From the NCBI GenBank assembly GCA_963693285.1, contig OY848926.1:1617001-1681000 (forward strand): 64,000 bases of DNA, written 5' to 3'. The translations under genes and the position numbers were made by a program. This stretch comes from Xestospongia muta. Lineage: Eukaryota; Porifera; Demospongiae; Haplosclerida; Petrosiidae. The notes below the pieces were generated by a model, which saw only the letters and a program-made list of their open reading frames with translations, was not told the origin of the DNA and made no database searches. Shown here one piece after another: positions 49,985 through 60,686 of this stretch. Each line of letters starts with the position of its first letter. Positions within the stretch are counted from its first letter, which is position 1.

Positions 49985-50078
49985 ATGTTATCTTTGTTGT
50001 GAATGGTACAATTACAAATGTGGATAAAGATTAGAAAAGGATAAAGATGTAGAAGGTTCATGGCTATGTACAGATTGT
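49985..50078 (+). pseudogene. MULE C-terminal PHD-like finger remnant
   Basis: Reads C-Y-L-C-C-E-W-Y-N-Y-K-C-G, then after an in-frame TAA G-S-W-L-C-T-D-C, the spacing of a PHD finger around its conserved Trp. Broken by that stop. Confidence 0.55.
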
Positions 50079-50380
50079 GAAAGCAAAGAAGAACTTTGCT
50101 GGAACTACATGTACACTGTTACTTTATCAACTCATAATGTCATTGATCAAACAATTAATGATGTCTTGTTAGTTGATGTTCTTGTTGAATTATACTAATT
50201 AAATTATGATCGCACTAGTATGCAGTAAGTGGGTCTCCTTGTTATTATGTATGCAAGATTAATCAGGTGTCAATAGCACGTATTTGCCACCTGGTCGGTG
50301 TCAATAGTATAATGATGCCTCTTGCTGCCACCAGAAGTTGGTGTCAATAGACATTGCCAAGCAAAATAGTCCCAACTGAC

Positions 50381-50412
<32 letters not shown>

Positions 50413-50797
50413 ATATATTACAATCACAGCTACTTGCTCTTCCTCCAGTACCACTTCCTTGACTGCCACTATCATAAGCTAGAGAAAAAGTCAAAGCCAC
50501 CAAGAAAAAGATACCAGACTACTTAATATGCAATAGAAAATGTGTATAACCTACTACATTGAACTGTAATGTCCTCAGTGTGATTACAAACAGTACTTTA
50601 TTTACTGTACTAAATAAGCTTATTTTGGTACAATGTAAGCTTATTTAGGCACTGTATCATAAAATATATTTTTATTACAAATTAGTATAAAACACACTTA
50701 TATTTACAAGATACAGGATATTAGTCTTCACTAACTAACATGTATGCATTGAAGAGGATACAAAATTATTTTAAGCATTACACAGTTAATATTGATA

Positions 50798-52119
50798 TTA
50801 AAGTGTAGAGTAAGTGCTGGTGCCGGCACTGCCAGCAGCTGCTCCAATACCCACTCCAAGACAGCAACAAATTGTAATTATAAGAACACAACAAACTAAT
50901 GCTACAAAACAAGCAACAACAATAGCAGCAATAATAGCAGCAGCAAGAGCACTAGAAACTGAGTGAGAAGAAGAAAGAGAATTGGTGAGTATCTACATAC
51001 ATGAATGTTCACACTACTTCCACAAGTGTACTGGGTACTACCACCAACCCCATCACCAATATAGCCTGAATAGATATAATTCATACAATATTATGATTAC
51101 ACTGACATTAGTTACTCACTGCAAGTAACATTGGCTACATTGTTACTACATGTTGTACTTGATGCAGGACAACTGCCACCTACACAGTCTCTTAAACAAG
51201 AGTAAGTGTTATCGCAAGAAATTTGACTCAACCAAATTGTACCAAAACTAAAATAGTCAATAGAAGTATTACATATGCTGATACAAGTTTAATAAGCAAA
51301 AATGGATAGGTCATATGAATGAATATAATTAAACAAACAGGAATAATGACACAGCAAGATAATGATAACATGAACTATATGTCATGTGATAATTCCAATT
51401 TCATAGACACTCACTATGCAGTAACACTGGTACTATCGGCATTATTGTAGTCCAACTGAATACAGACAGTGTTAGCAGCATTATGATCAAATCCACTGTC
51501 ATCACATATAGCACCCCATTGGTTATACAATAGACTTCAACATGTCCCACTCCAGCATATGGACCATCCTGGAGACGTCACATACCAGAGTGTGGGTTGT
51601 TCCAAATAGAAGTGGGATCTAAGGATGATTTAACACAGTGTTGATTAACTTATTAGCGAAGTGAACTTTATGATTCAGTATTGAATATTTACTGAGTGAT
51701 GTGTTATGCTTTAAACTTACTACACTGGACTGCAAGAAAATCTTTACTACTATTACATGTTGGATTATGATTATAATGACAATGGAAGATAACAAGATTA
51801 GTAATGCAACAGAATACATCATTAATTGCTGGTTGACTAGTGATTCTGCCAAAACTATACAAACAAGAAAGATGCTATTAACAGCTAGGGACAACTATTA
51901 ATTCATGGTAACTGTATGTATACAAAACTGTTTTTGAAGTGTTTTAATTCAATGATTTTTTTTCATAAATCACATTGATGACAAACGTTTTCAATTGACA
52001 GAAGTGGTCCCTTATTGCAATTTATCAGGTCACATATTATACATATGTTACTTGCCTTCTACTTGATTAGTATAAAAGAAAGTAATTACCAACAACAGAA
52101 GACAACCAGTTATTTCCAT
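50798..52119 (-). pseudogene. R15: dead class A receptor
   Basis: Remaining exons, 5' to 3': 52056-52119 (signal), 51721-51854, 51415-51618, 51120-51247, 51018-51065 (stalk) and 50798-50958 (helix). The alpha first-half exon is missing; its place holds the right half of a family 3 MITE. The beta first half has ATG-TGA where paralogues read ATG-TTA, and a one-base loss in the Y-C-N-G-Q-W codons. The signal exon donor is GCAAGT instead of GTAAGT. The helix exon is open with a 12-nt in-frame deletion before [11 protein letters not shown] and a tail ending T-Y-S-T-L. Confidence 0.88.
51890..52035. mobile_element. MITE family 3, right-hand fragment
   Basis: Matches the right half of 45837-46094, from AACTGTATGTATACAAAACT to TCAGGTCACATA, with no left arm. 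It abuts the point where the R15 alpha exon is lost, so a deletion may have run from the element into the exon. Confidence 0.75.
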
Positions 52120-52241
52120 TCTTTACAGTGGTTAGTATGCTGCTGTAAAATGTAGCCAAGTTGTCTACTGGTTAATAACGAGAGGGCGTCTGGACAGGGT
52201 GTTCCCTCCCTAATCATACCCACAGGTAATAATAATCACAA

Positions 52242-52249
52242 TGACGTAA
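52242..52249 (-). promoter_or_regulatory. CRE/ATF-like site upstream of R15
   Basis: TGACGTAA, 123 bp upstream of the R15 ATG, in the same conserved block as for R13 and R17, retained although the gene is dead. Confidence 0.4.
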
Positions 52250-52321
52250 ATTAAATAAAATTATTGTAATTATGAATTATGTGAAACTACTTCTACATGT
52301 GATTAGTATATAGTTAATGAT

Positions 52322-52680
52322 TCAAACATTTGCAGCAACAGCAAAAATACCAACTCCAAAACAGCAACAAATACATAATGGAACAGCAGCACAGATAATA
52401 GCAAGAACAATGAATGCAAAAAACACACCCACAATGATAGCTATGAGTCTAGCGATGGCATTTATAATGTCAGTCACTATTGAAAAAATAAGAACATTAA
52501 CTTACTAATTTTAAAGAACCAAATACATGCAACTATTATAGCAATATTTATTGTTAAAATATATTTTATATCTGTATCTATATTATCAACCAGGGCTATT
52601 CCGTCCATCTTTGTGCTTAGTATGCTAATTTTATTCTTCCTTATATAGGCAACGAAACTGTCCCAAATGACTATATATTA

Positions 52681-52734
<54 letters not shown>

Positions 52735-54284
52735 TACAATCACAAGCACTTGCTCTTCCTCCAGTACCACTTCCTTGACTGCCACTATCATAAGCTATAG
52801 AGAAAGTGAAAGACAAAGATACCAGACTACTTAATATGCAATGGTAAAATGTGTATAACCTACTACATTGAACTGTAATGTCCTCAGTGTGATTACAAAT
52901 AGTATTTTGAGATGATGGGCAAGACTGACAAGAGTATAGACAGTTATGCACATTACTACAACCTGCATTATCTAACCAAATAGGTTGAGATGTATTACCA
53001 GTTCTGTTAATACAGAAAAAAAGACATGTCTCAACAGTCTAGATCTTAACAACTATATTATTACAGGATAAGACATACATTACAAGGTTTCTATAGCTCA
53101 AAGCTTTAGTATAGCCAAGTTGATTGCAAACAGTACTTGCAGAATTTTGATCAAAATTCGATTCACAAATTGTACCCCATTGTCCATTACAGTATACCTC
53201 TACAAGTCCCTCACTGGAGTATTGACCTCGTTGAAGCCGTAATTGACCTGTATAGGGACTGTTCCAAATTCTTGTGGATACTATAAAAAAGAAAAATTAC
53301 TACAAACAAAAAAATTTTAGGTGTTTTTCTTACAGCAATTGACAGTGACAGCATTAGATGACAAGCATGTATCAGACATAAAAGTCACATCACACTGGAA
53401 GAGAACTAGGTAGTTAGTTACTGTACCACAGTTTACACTGGATATAATGCTGTTGCGAGGGGTTCCATAATTCTGTTGACCAGCAGTGGAGTAACTGCTA
53501 GCACCAGTAAAACTTTGTTGACGACACACAACATCAGCCTCAGTCTGTCCAAAGGTACTGGTAGAACAAACAGTACCCCATGTATCATTGTAGTAGACCT
53601 CAACAATACCAGAGGTATAATAGATGGTACTCTGACTGTTGATAACTAGTTGTAATGTACCAATTGTTTGAGCTATAAAGGAAGTGGAAATTATTAAACT
53701 GATGAGTAATGTCAGCCTTTAAACAATATATTGTTTTAATGAGCATATTATACCATTAATGCTGATTGTTAATAAAAATAACTGTTATAACTGACATTTA
53801 TTACCAAATAATTATAAAATATTTGTCATATTCAACACTGCTAGGTAGTGACACTAAAATGATGACTGTTTGACACTAATAGGTAGCTATCAGCAGAATC
53901 ATTAAAACTAAGCAAATACAGTTGAAGAATCAACCAACTTCCCATGTATAATACAGCAAACTGAGCAAATTTTGTATGTAATTTTATTATAAGTAGATTT
54001 GTATAAATTATATACTTTCTAAAAGAAATAATAGCTATTTTACTTATAATCACACTATACACTTTACCTAACATAAAAATGTATTACAAAAGAACAATCA
54101 ATTGTACATATACTCAATGTAGAATAGAACAAACTGTATGTATTAAATTGTTCCCATCTACCTAGTCTTATAAAAGTAGGCTATATAACATGAATAACAT
54201 TAATGACAGATATCAGTACTATTGATCTTACATACCATCAGTTAAGACAAATAAAGTTAAGAAAAGTACCACCAGAAGGCCCAT
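52322..54284 (-). CDS. R16: class B two-SRCR receptor, alpha domain in one exon
   Basis: Exons, 5' to 3': 54236-54284 (signal, M-G-L-L-V-V-L-F-L-T), 53334-53672 (whole alpha SRCR, 339 nt), 53079-53280, 52864-53003, 52738-52794 (stalk, Y-D-S-G-S-Q-G-S-G-T-G-G) and 52322-52476; total 942 nt, 313 aa. The intron that splits alpha domains in all other classes is missing here; the beta intron is kept. The helix ends CICCCFGVGIFAVAANV, so the tail is almost nil. The stalk donor is followed at once by a (TA)n run. Intact. Confidence 0.91.
52671..52730. repeat. (TA)n run beside the R16 stalk-exon donor
   Basis: About 60 bp of TA repeats starting just past the GTAAG donor on the minus strand. Confidence 0.9.
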
Positions 54285-54779
54285 CACTTCTCCTCTCTCC
54301 TCCAAGGTTAACTATAGCTTACATGAATGTTGCTATATATAACTATTATGTAGTGGGCATGTTACAGTATTATTATGTGTAATCATGAATGATTCTAAAA
54401 ATAGTATCATTGTTATTAAAAATAGTCAGATAGTATAGTGTTCACAGAACACATTTATTGGTGTAAAACATTTTTAATTATAAAGAACAATAAATGTAAC
54501 AAATAATTCAGATATTTAAAATAAATAGGAAAGACCTTCAATATATTTGGAAGACACTAAGTATGTGCCTTGTACCAAGCCACTTGTACTACTGATATAA
54601 ATGTTGTGCAAATGTTCAAAAAACATATGCAACCTATAATGTTATACATTGATATTGGACAATCTATAAAGACATCAAATAATTAAATATTATTAATTCT
54701 GATCATAAATCACCTCACAGATAATAAAATTATCAACTATGCATGTATTAAAAAATTCAAAAATTAATACTCTGTTTAG
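54285..54779. other. R16 upstream region; no gene seen
   Basis: Collinear with 60687-61140 and 42740-43130, so it is the shared 5' flank of class B genes. No distinct motif was assigned. Confidence 0.5.
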
Positions 54780-54934
54780 TCACTGATCCTGCAGATATAA
54801 TTGGTAAACTTATTACTATTATTGTTGGTGTCATTATTGGGTTCATTGTTCTTGTTGTCATCTGAGCTACTTTTCCAATCTACATTTGTTGTTGTTTGGG
54901 TGTTGGTATTGGTGCCACAGCAACTAAAGCTTAA
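54780..54934 (+). pseudogene. Inverted relic of the R19 helix exon
   Basis: In the opposite orientation to its neighbours, this reads V-T-D-P-A-D-I-I-G-K-L-I and ends [11 protein letters not shown] before A-T-K-A and TAA, closely matching the last exon of R19 (61274-61428), including sequence past the stop. One codon in the helix is TGA (where R19 has TGT). The match runs on to about 55070. At 55079-55200 minus, scraps of two different beta exons are fused. Confidence 0.85.
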
Positions 54935-56345
54935 AGCAACAATAAAATAAACTTTGCTATTTTTTAGGTGTTGTATATAGTATTTTAGCTTGTTTCAAAT
55001 AGATCTAGAGAATAGTAAGATAAATCTGGTAATAAAATTTGTATTACTAACTTAGAGCATTAGACAATAATATCTTTACTATGAAAACAATGGTAACTTC
55101 AGTAGATGTGCATGACTGACATTGTCATTGTTCATTACAGTAGACTTCAATGTGTACCTCACCAGCATAAGAACCTTCCTGGAGATGTGTCGCACGTGAG
55201 TGACGTAACGGCGGCTACTAGAGTCTACTTCAAAGAGGCACGAGGTAACACCAGAAGCATATATATATATATGTAAATATGCTGACTGCATCCATTTATG
55301 AAATCTTATAATGAGTAAGGTAACATGATTGCAAATTTAACTTATGATATGTAGTGGAGTACTGCAAGGAGATGCTCATTACATATGTTTATTTTTTCTC
55401 AATTTGTTGTCCAATGATATATAAAATAGATCTACAGGTACTTGTTCTTTCTCTTCAAAAATTACATCATAAATTAGAAAGTACTAACATGATTAGAGTT
55501 CTACAAGAATGTAACTTGACTAGATTGTGGCAAAATATGTAAAAACTTTATTGCACCATACTATAATCATAGTAACCATAAATGAATAATGTAAACACCA
55601 AAGTCTATGCATTTCAGTATGATAACAACATAAGTTTATTTACTGTACTAAATAAGCTTATTTTGGTACAATGTAAGCTTATTTAGGCACTTTATCATAA
55701 AATATATTTTTATTACAATCAGTATTCCAAATGCATCTAAATATGTCTTAATTCATACAGTTATAATATGTATAGATATATATACATGTTGTCAATAATT
55801 AGTATAGTAACTGATACTGCCTATAGTTCATTGGACTTGTGTATAGCTATGGGATCAGTCATATATATGACATCTCAATCTTATGACTTTATATCAAGCT
55901 CGTACATACATACTATGTCAATACAAGATGTATCATCTATCTAGGAGGATATAGGACTGTCTAAATAGCAGTATACTCATACGTGTATGTTATAAGCTCA
56001 GAGTAATAGCCCTCGGCAATGAAATACTTTTATAAGTACAATGATGATTATTTCTTGACTTTACATTAAATCAAAGTATTATAGTATATAATGTCAATGA
56101 TTCCTTTTGTAGTGAGGTTAATATAATACAATTAATTTCTCTTATTACTGAGCTTAGTGACCTCATTATCAGATAATTGACCTTGATTAATTAAGATCCT
56201 GTTATAGTATCACAGCAAGCATTAAGTATTGCATAAAACACACACATATATTCACAAGATACAAAATATTAGTCTTCGCTAACTAATATGTATGTATACA
56301 AGAGGATACAAAAACACTTAAAGCATTACACAGTTAATATTGATA
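54935..56345. other. Spacer with chimeric SRCR scraps and 3' flank of R17
   Basis: At 55090-55200 (minus) a fragment like R19's beta second half runs into one resembling E-V-Y-C-N of a beta first half, with no intron between, so it is a rearrangement product. From 55270 on, the sequence is the duplicated flank also seen at 37430-38760 and 43490-44500. Confidence 0.6.
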
Positions 56346-58111
56346 TTAAAGCTTAGAGTAAGTGCTGGCACTGGCACTGCCAGCAGCTGCTCCAATACCC
56401 ACTCCAAGACAGCAGCAAATGCAGAAAGGTAGAGCAATGATGAGAACACAACAAACTAATGCTACAAAACAAGCAACGACAATAGCAGCAATAATACCAG
56501 CAGCAAGACTGCTAGAAACTGAGTGAGAAGAAGAAAAATACAAAGATTTCAAGTATCTGCACAAAAAATATGTCTACACTTACTTCCACAAGTGTACTGG
56601 GTACTACCAACTCCACCATTACCAGAATAGCCTAAATAGATATATTTCATATATCATAATTACATTGACATTGCAGTCACTCACTACAAGTCACATGGGC
56701 TACATCATCAGTACATGTTACCCTTGATGTAGGACAACTTCCACCTGCACAATAACTTAAACAACTGTAAGTCTCACCACAAGTAACTTGTCTTAGCCAA
56801 ACTGTACCAGAACTAAAAGAATTAATGTGTATATTACATATACTGATGCAAAGTTTGGACATAACATGAATTAATATAGTTAAACAAACAGGAATTGGAA
56901 TCTAATTCCATTATGATCTAGACATGATAAACACAGCAGGGCAATGATAACATGAACTATATCATGTGACAATTCCTATTCAGTAGACACTTACTATGAG
57001 ACAGCACTATTACTTTGGGCATTATTGTAACCCAATTGAGTACAAATAGTACTAGCAGCATCATTATCAAACCAACTATCATGACATATAGCACCCCATT
57101 GACCATTACAGTAGACCTCAGCCCGTCCCACTCCAGCAAATGTAACATTTTGGAGACGTAACATACCAGAGTATGGGTTGTTCCAAATAGGAGTGGAATC
57201 TAAGGATGATTTAACACAATGTTGATTAACTTATTAGTAAAGTAAACTTTTTATGATTCAATAATGAATATATACTGAGTGATGTGTTATGTTTTTAACT
57301 TACAACACTGGACTGCAAGAAAATCAGTACTACTACTACATGATGGAATACTATCATAAGAACACTGCAAGATAACAAGATTACTAGTGCTACAGACTAC
57401 ATCATCAATTGCTGGTTGACTAGTGATGCTGCCATAACTATACAGACAAAAATTAGGCTATTAAACATTCACAAATTAAGTTTACATAAATATATAGTCA
57501 TTAAAATATGTATTATTTATGTAAATTAAATACATCTCTCTTCATCATTTAAAACTTAGTTTCTAAACAGGTAAGTTGCTGCTATATATTCAGATGACTA
57601 CCACAATAAACACACTTATTGCATGGACATTTACAAGATAAACAGGTTCGATGGAAGAGTTTTTGTATTATTTTATGAAAAAGGTCATGCATGATATAAT
57701 GATATTATACTAAAGATAATAATAGACAAGGCCATATTTAGTACATCAACAACACTATAGCTACATTACTTATCAAAGCTTTCATAGCCTCCAGAGTAAC
57801 CCAATTGATGACAGACAACTGTGGCAGTGTCATCATTATAAATGCTACTGCAAATAGTACCCCATTGATTGTTATAATAAACTTCAACTATCCCTGCTGT
57901 ATTGCTAGGAGAAGTGTTACCATTATTGAACAGCCTCACTGAGCCTCTACCTTGAGCTGTATGAGCAAAATATAGAAGACTTATAATTTATAACGTTTAT
58001 GTGTAGGTAGGTGCAAGACTGCTACTCAAGTTTAGAATGTTACTTACCTTCCACTTGATTAGTATAAAAGAAAGTAATTACCAACAACAGAAAACATCCA
58101 GTTATTTCCAT
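56346..58111 (-). CDS. R17: class A two-SRCR receptor, tail ending T-Y-S-K-L
   Basis: Exons, 5' to 3': 58048-58111 (signal, M-E-I-T-G-C-F-L-L-L), 57770-57956, 57304-57437, 56995-57199, 56685-56812, 56584-56631 (stalk) and 56346-56518; total 939 nt, 312 aa. Very close to R11, including the beta exon (almost base for base at 56995-57199). The helix is followed by [14 protein letters not shown], and a tail of about 12 residues ends S-K-L, a class I PDZ-like end (an S-K-L peroxisomal reading is unlikely in a signal-peptide membrane protein). A TGACGTAA site lies upstream. Intact. Confidence 0.92.
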
Positions 58112-58229
58112 TCTTTACAGTGGTTAGTATCCTGCTGTAAAATGTAGCCAAGTTGCCTAATAATAACGAGAGGGCGTCTGGACAGGGTGTTCCCTCCCTA
58201 ATCATACCCACAGGTAATAATAATCACAG

Positions 58230-58237
58230 TGACGTAA
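58230..58237 (-). promoter_or_regulatory. CRE/ATF-like site upstream of R17
   Basis: TGACGTAA, 119 bp upstream of the start codon and only about 70 bp past the R18 stop on the other side, so the R18 3' UTR and R17 promoter probably overlap. Confidence 0.45.
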
Positions 58238-58303
58238 ATTAAATAAAATTATTGTAATTGTGAATTATGTGAAACTACATGTGATTAGTATATAGTTAAC
58301 GAT

Positions 58304-60686
58304 TCAAACTTTTGCAGCAACAGCAAAAATACCAACTCCCAAACAGCAACAAATACATAAAGGAACAGCAGCACAGATAATAGCAAGAACAATGAATGCA
58401 AAAAACACACCCACAATGATAGCGATGAGCCTAGCAATGGCATTTATAATGTCAGTCACTATTGAAAAAATAAGAACATTAACCTATTAATTTAAAAGAA
58501 CCAAACACATGCAACTATTATAGCAATATTTATTGTAAAAATATATTTTATATCTATATCAACCAGGACTACTCCGTCCATCTTTGTGCTTAGTATGGTA
58601 ATTTTATTCTTCCTTATATAGGCAACAAAACTGTCCCAAATGACTATATATTATATATATATATATATCTTACAATCACAAGCACTTGCTATTCCTCCAG
58701 TACCACTTTCTTGACTGCCACTATCATAAACTAGAGAGAAAGTGAAAGACAAAGATACCAGACTACTTAATATGCAATGGCCATATGTGTATAACCTACT
58801 ACATTGAACTGTAATGTCCTCAGTGTGATTACAAATAGTACTTTGAGATGATGGGCAAGACTGACAAGAGTATAGACAGTTATGCACATTACTACAACCT
58901 GCATTATCTAACCAAATAGGTTGAGATGTATTGCCAGTTCTGTTAATACAGAAAAAAAGACATGTCTCAACAGTCTAGATCTTAACAACTATATTATTAC
59001 AGGATAAGACATACATTACAAGGTTTCTATAGCTCAAAGCTTTAGTATAGCCAAGTTGATAGCAAACAGTGCTTGCAGAATTTTGACCAAAATTCGATTC
59101 ACAAATTGTACCCCATTGTCCATTACAATATACCTCCACAAGTCCCTCACTGGAGTATTGACCTCGTTGAAGCCGTAATTGACCTGTATAGGGACTGTCC
59201 CAAATTCTCGTGGATACTATAAAAAAGAAAAATTACTACAAACAAAAAATTTTAGGTGTTTTTCTTACAGCAATTGACAGTGACAGCATTAGATGACAAG
59301 CATGTATCAGACATAAAAGTCACATCACACTGGAAGAGAACTAGGTAGTTAGTTACTGTACCACAGTTTACACTGGATACAATGCTGTTGCGAGGGGTTC
59401 CATAATTCTGTTGACCAGCAGTGGAGTAACTGCTAGCACCAGTAAAACCTTGTTGACGACACACAACATCAGCCTCAGTCTGTCCAAAGGTACTGGTAGA
59501 ACAAACAGTACCCCATGTGTTATTGTAGTAGACCTCAACAATACCAGAGGTATAATAGATGGTACTCTGACTGTTGATGACTAGTTGTAGTGTACCAATT
59601 GTTTGAGCTATAAAGGAAGTCGAAATTATTAAACTGATGAGTAATGTCAGTCTTTAAACAATATATTGTTTTAATGAGCATATTATACTATTAATGCTGA
59701 TTTTTAAGAAAAATAACTGTTATAACTGACATTTATTACCAAATAATTATAAAATATTTGTCATATTCAACACCAGTAGGTAGTGACACTAAAATGATGA
59801 CTGTTTGACACTAATAGGTAGCTATCAGCAGAATCATTAAAACTAAGCAAATGCAGTTAAAGAATCAACCAACTCTCCATTTATAATACAACAAATTGAG
59901 CAAATACAGTTAAAGGATCAACCAACTCTTCATTTATAATACAACAAACTGAGCAAATACAGTTAAAGGATCAACCAACTTCCCATATATAATACAACAA
60001 ACTGAGCAAATACAGTTAAAGGATCAACCAACTCCCCATATGTAATACAACAAACTGAGCAAATACAGTTAAAGGATCAACCAACTCCCCATATATAATA
60101 CAGCAAACTGAGCAAATATTTGTATAAAATTATATTGTAAGTAGATTTGTATAAATTATATACTTTCTAAAAGAAATAATAGCTATTTTACTTATAATCA
60201 CACTATACACTTTACCTAACATAAAAATGTATTACAAAAAAACAAATCAATTGTACACATACTCAATGTAGAATATGTGGTAACTGTATACATATTCATC
60301 TTGAGTTATTATTTCTGTTAGGCCTTATTTATTTAATATCCGGTGAAACCTTATAAATATATAACCATATATAGTGCTGTAAAACCTTTTTAGTTTTAGT
60401 TTGTTATAGTTCGTTATAGTTCGTTATAGTTCGTTATAGTGCTGTTCAGTTCTGTCAGTTCTGTTAGTTCAGTTATCAAAAAGTTCTGTCAAAAGTTGTT
60501 TCATCGCATGCTCGGCTACAACAGAATAGAACAAACTGTATATATTAAATTGTTCCCATCTACCTAGTCTTATAAAAGTAGGCTATATAACATGAATAAC
60601 TTTAATGACAGATATCAGTACTATTGATCTTACATACCATCAGTTAAGACAAATAAAGTTAAGAAAAGTACCACCAGAAGGGCCAT
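58304..60686 (-). CDS. R18: class B two-SRCR receptor, alpha domain in one exon
   Basis: Exons, 5' to 3': 60638-60686 (signal, M-A-L-L-V-V-L-F-L-T), 59269-59607 (whole alpha), 59015-59216, 58800-58939, 58674-58730 (stalk) and 58304-58458; total 942 nt, 313 aa, the same as R16. The helix ends [17 protein letters not shown]. Intron 1 (about 1 kb) has grown by a 53-bp tandem repeat and a solo LTR that R16 lacks. The R16/R18 pair shows that the class B frame is conserved, in contrast to R12 and R14. Intact. Confidence 0.92.
58646..58668. repeat. Short (TA)n run beside the R18 stalk-exon donor
   Basis: A much shorter TA run than at R12 or R16, at the same position relative to the GTAAG donor. Confidence 0.8.
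59846..60115. repeat. 53-bp tandem repeat in R18 intron 1
   Basis: About five copies of a 53-bp unit (contains CAAATACAGTTAAAGGATCA). R12 and R16 have a single unit at the matching site (near 42411 and 53915), so it expanded only in R18. Confidence 0.9.
60276..60523. mobile_element. Solo LTR candidate in R18 intron 1
   Basis: A 248-bp insertion that starts TG and ends CA, flanked by the 5-bp duplication GAATA (60271-60275 and 60524-60528). R16 and R12 show the empty site with one GAATA. It contains a TATA-like TTATAAATATATAACC and a 10-bp tandem TCGTTATAGT (60401-60440). The features fit a solo LTR of a retrotransposon; no coding part is present. Confidence 0.75.

Larger units (their letters stand above)
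46974..50361 (+). mobile_element. Degenerate MULE DNA transposon
   Basis: About 3.4 kb absent from R12, R16 and R18 at the same site. It is flanked by a 9-bp target duplication with one mismatch (CAAAATGGT at 46965, CAAAATAGT at 50362), typical of Mutator-like elements. Near the ends, CTATTGACACC (47015) faces GGTGTCAATAG on the right, which occurs three times (50266, 50297, 50340). Inside, in plus-strand order, are a Cys/His zinc-binding domain, a DDE-type transposase core, a Ulp1-like protease domain and a PHD-like finger, all broken by stops and frameshifts. An intron is suggested by a donor near 47305 and an acceptor near 47546. Not autonomous. Confidence 0.88.
46690..50597 (-). pseudogene. 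R14: class B receptor split by a MULE and truncated
   Basis: The helix exon (46690-46844) is open and reads C-I-C-Y-C-L-G-V-G-I-F before A-K-V and TGA. The stalk exon (50422-50478) lies beyond a 3.4-kb transposon. The next exon begins at 50555 but breaks off near 50597, joined directly to the 3' flank of R15. All SRCR-encoding exons upstream are gone. So a deletion removed the 5' part and a transposon separated the 3' exons; it is a clear pseudogene. Confidence 0.88.

Noticed and set aside
56346..56354. S-K-L end of R17 as a peroxisomal targeting signal
   Set aside because: The protein has a signal peptide and one helix, and paralogues vary the middle residue; a PDZ-type end fits better.
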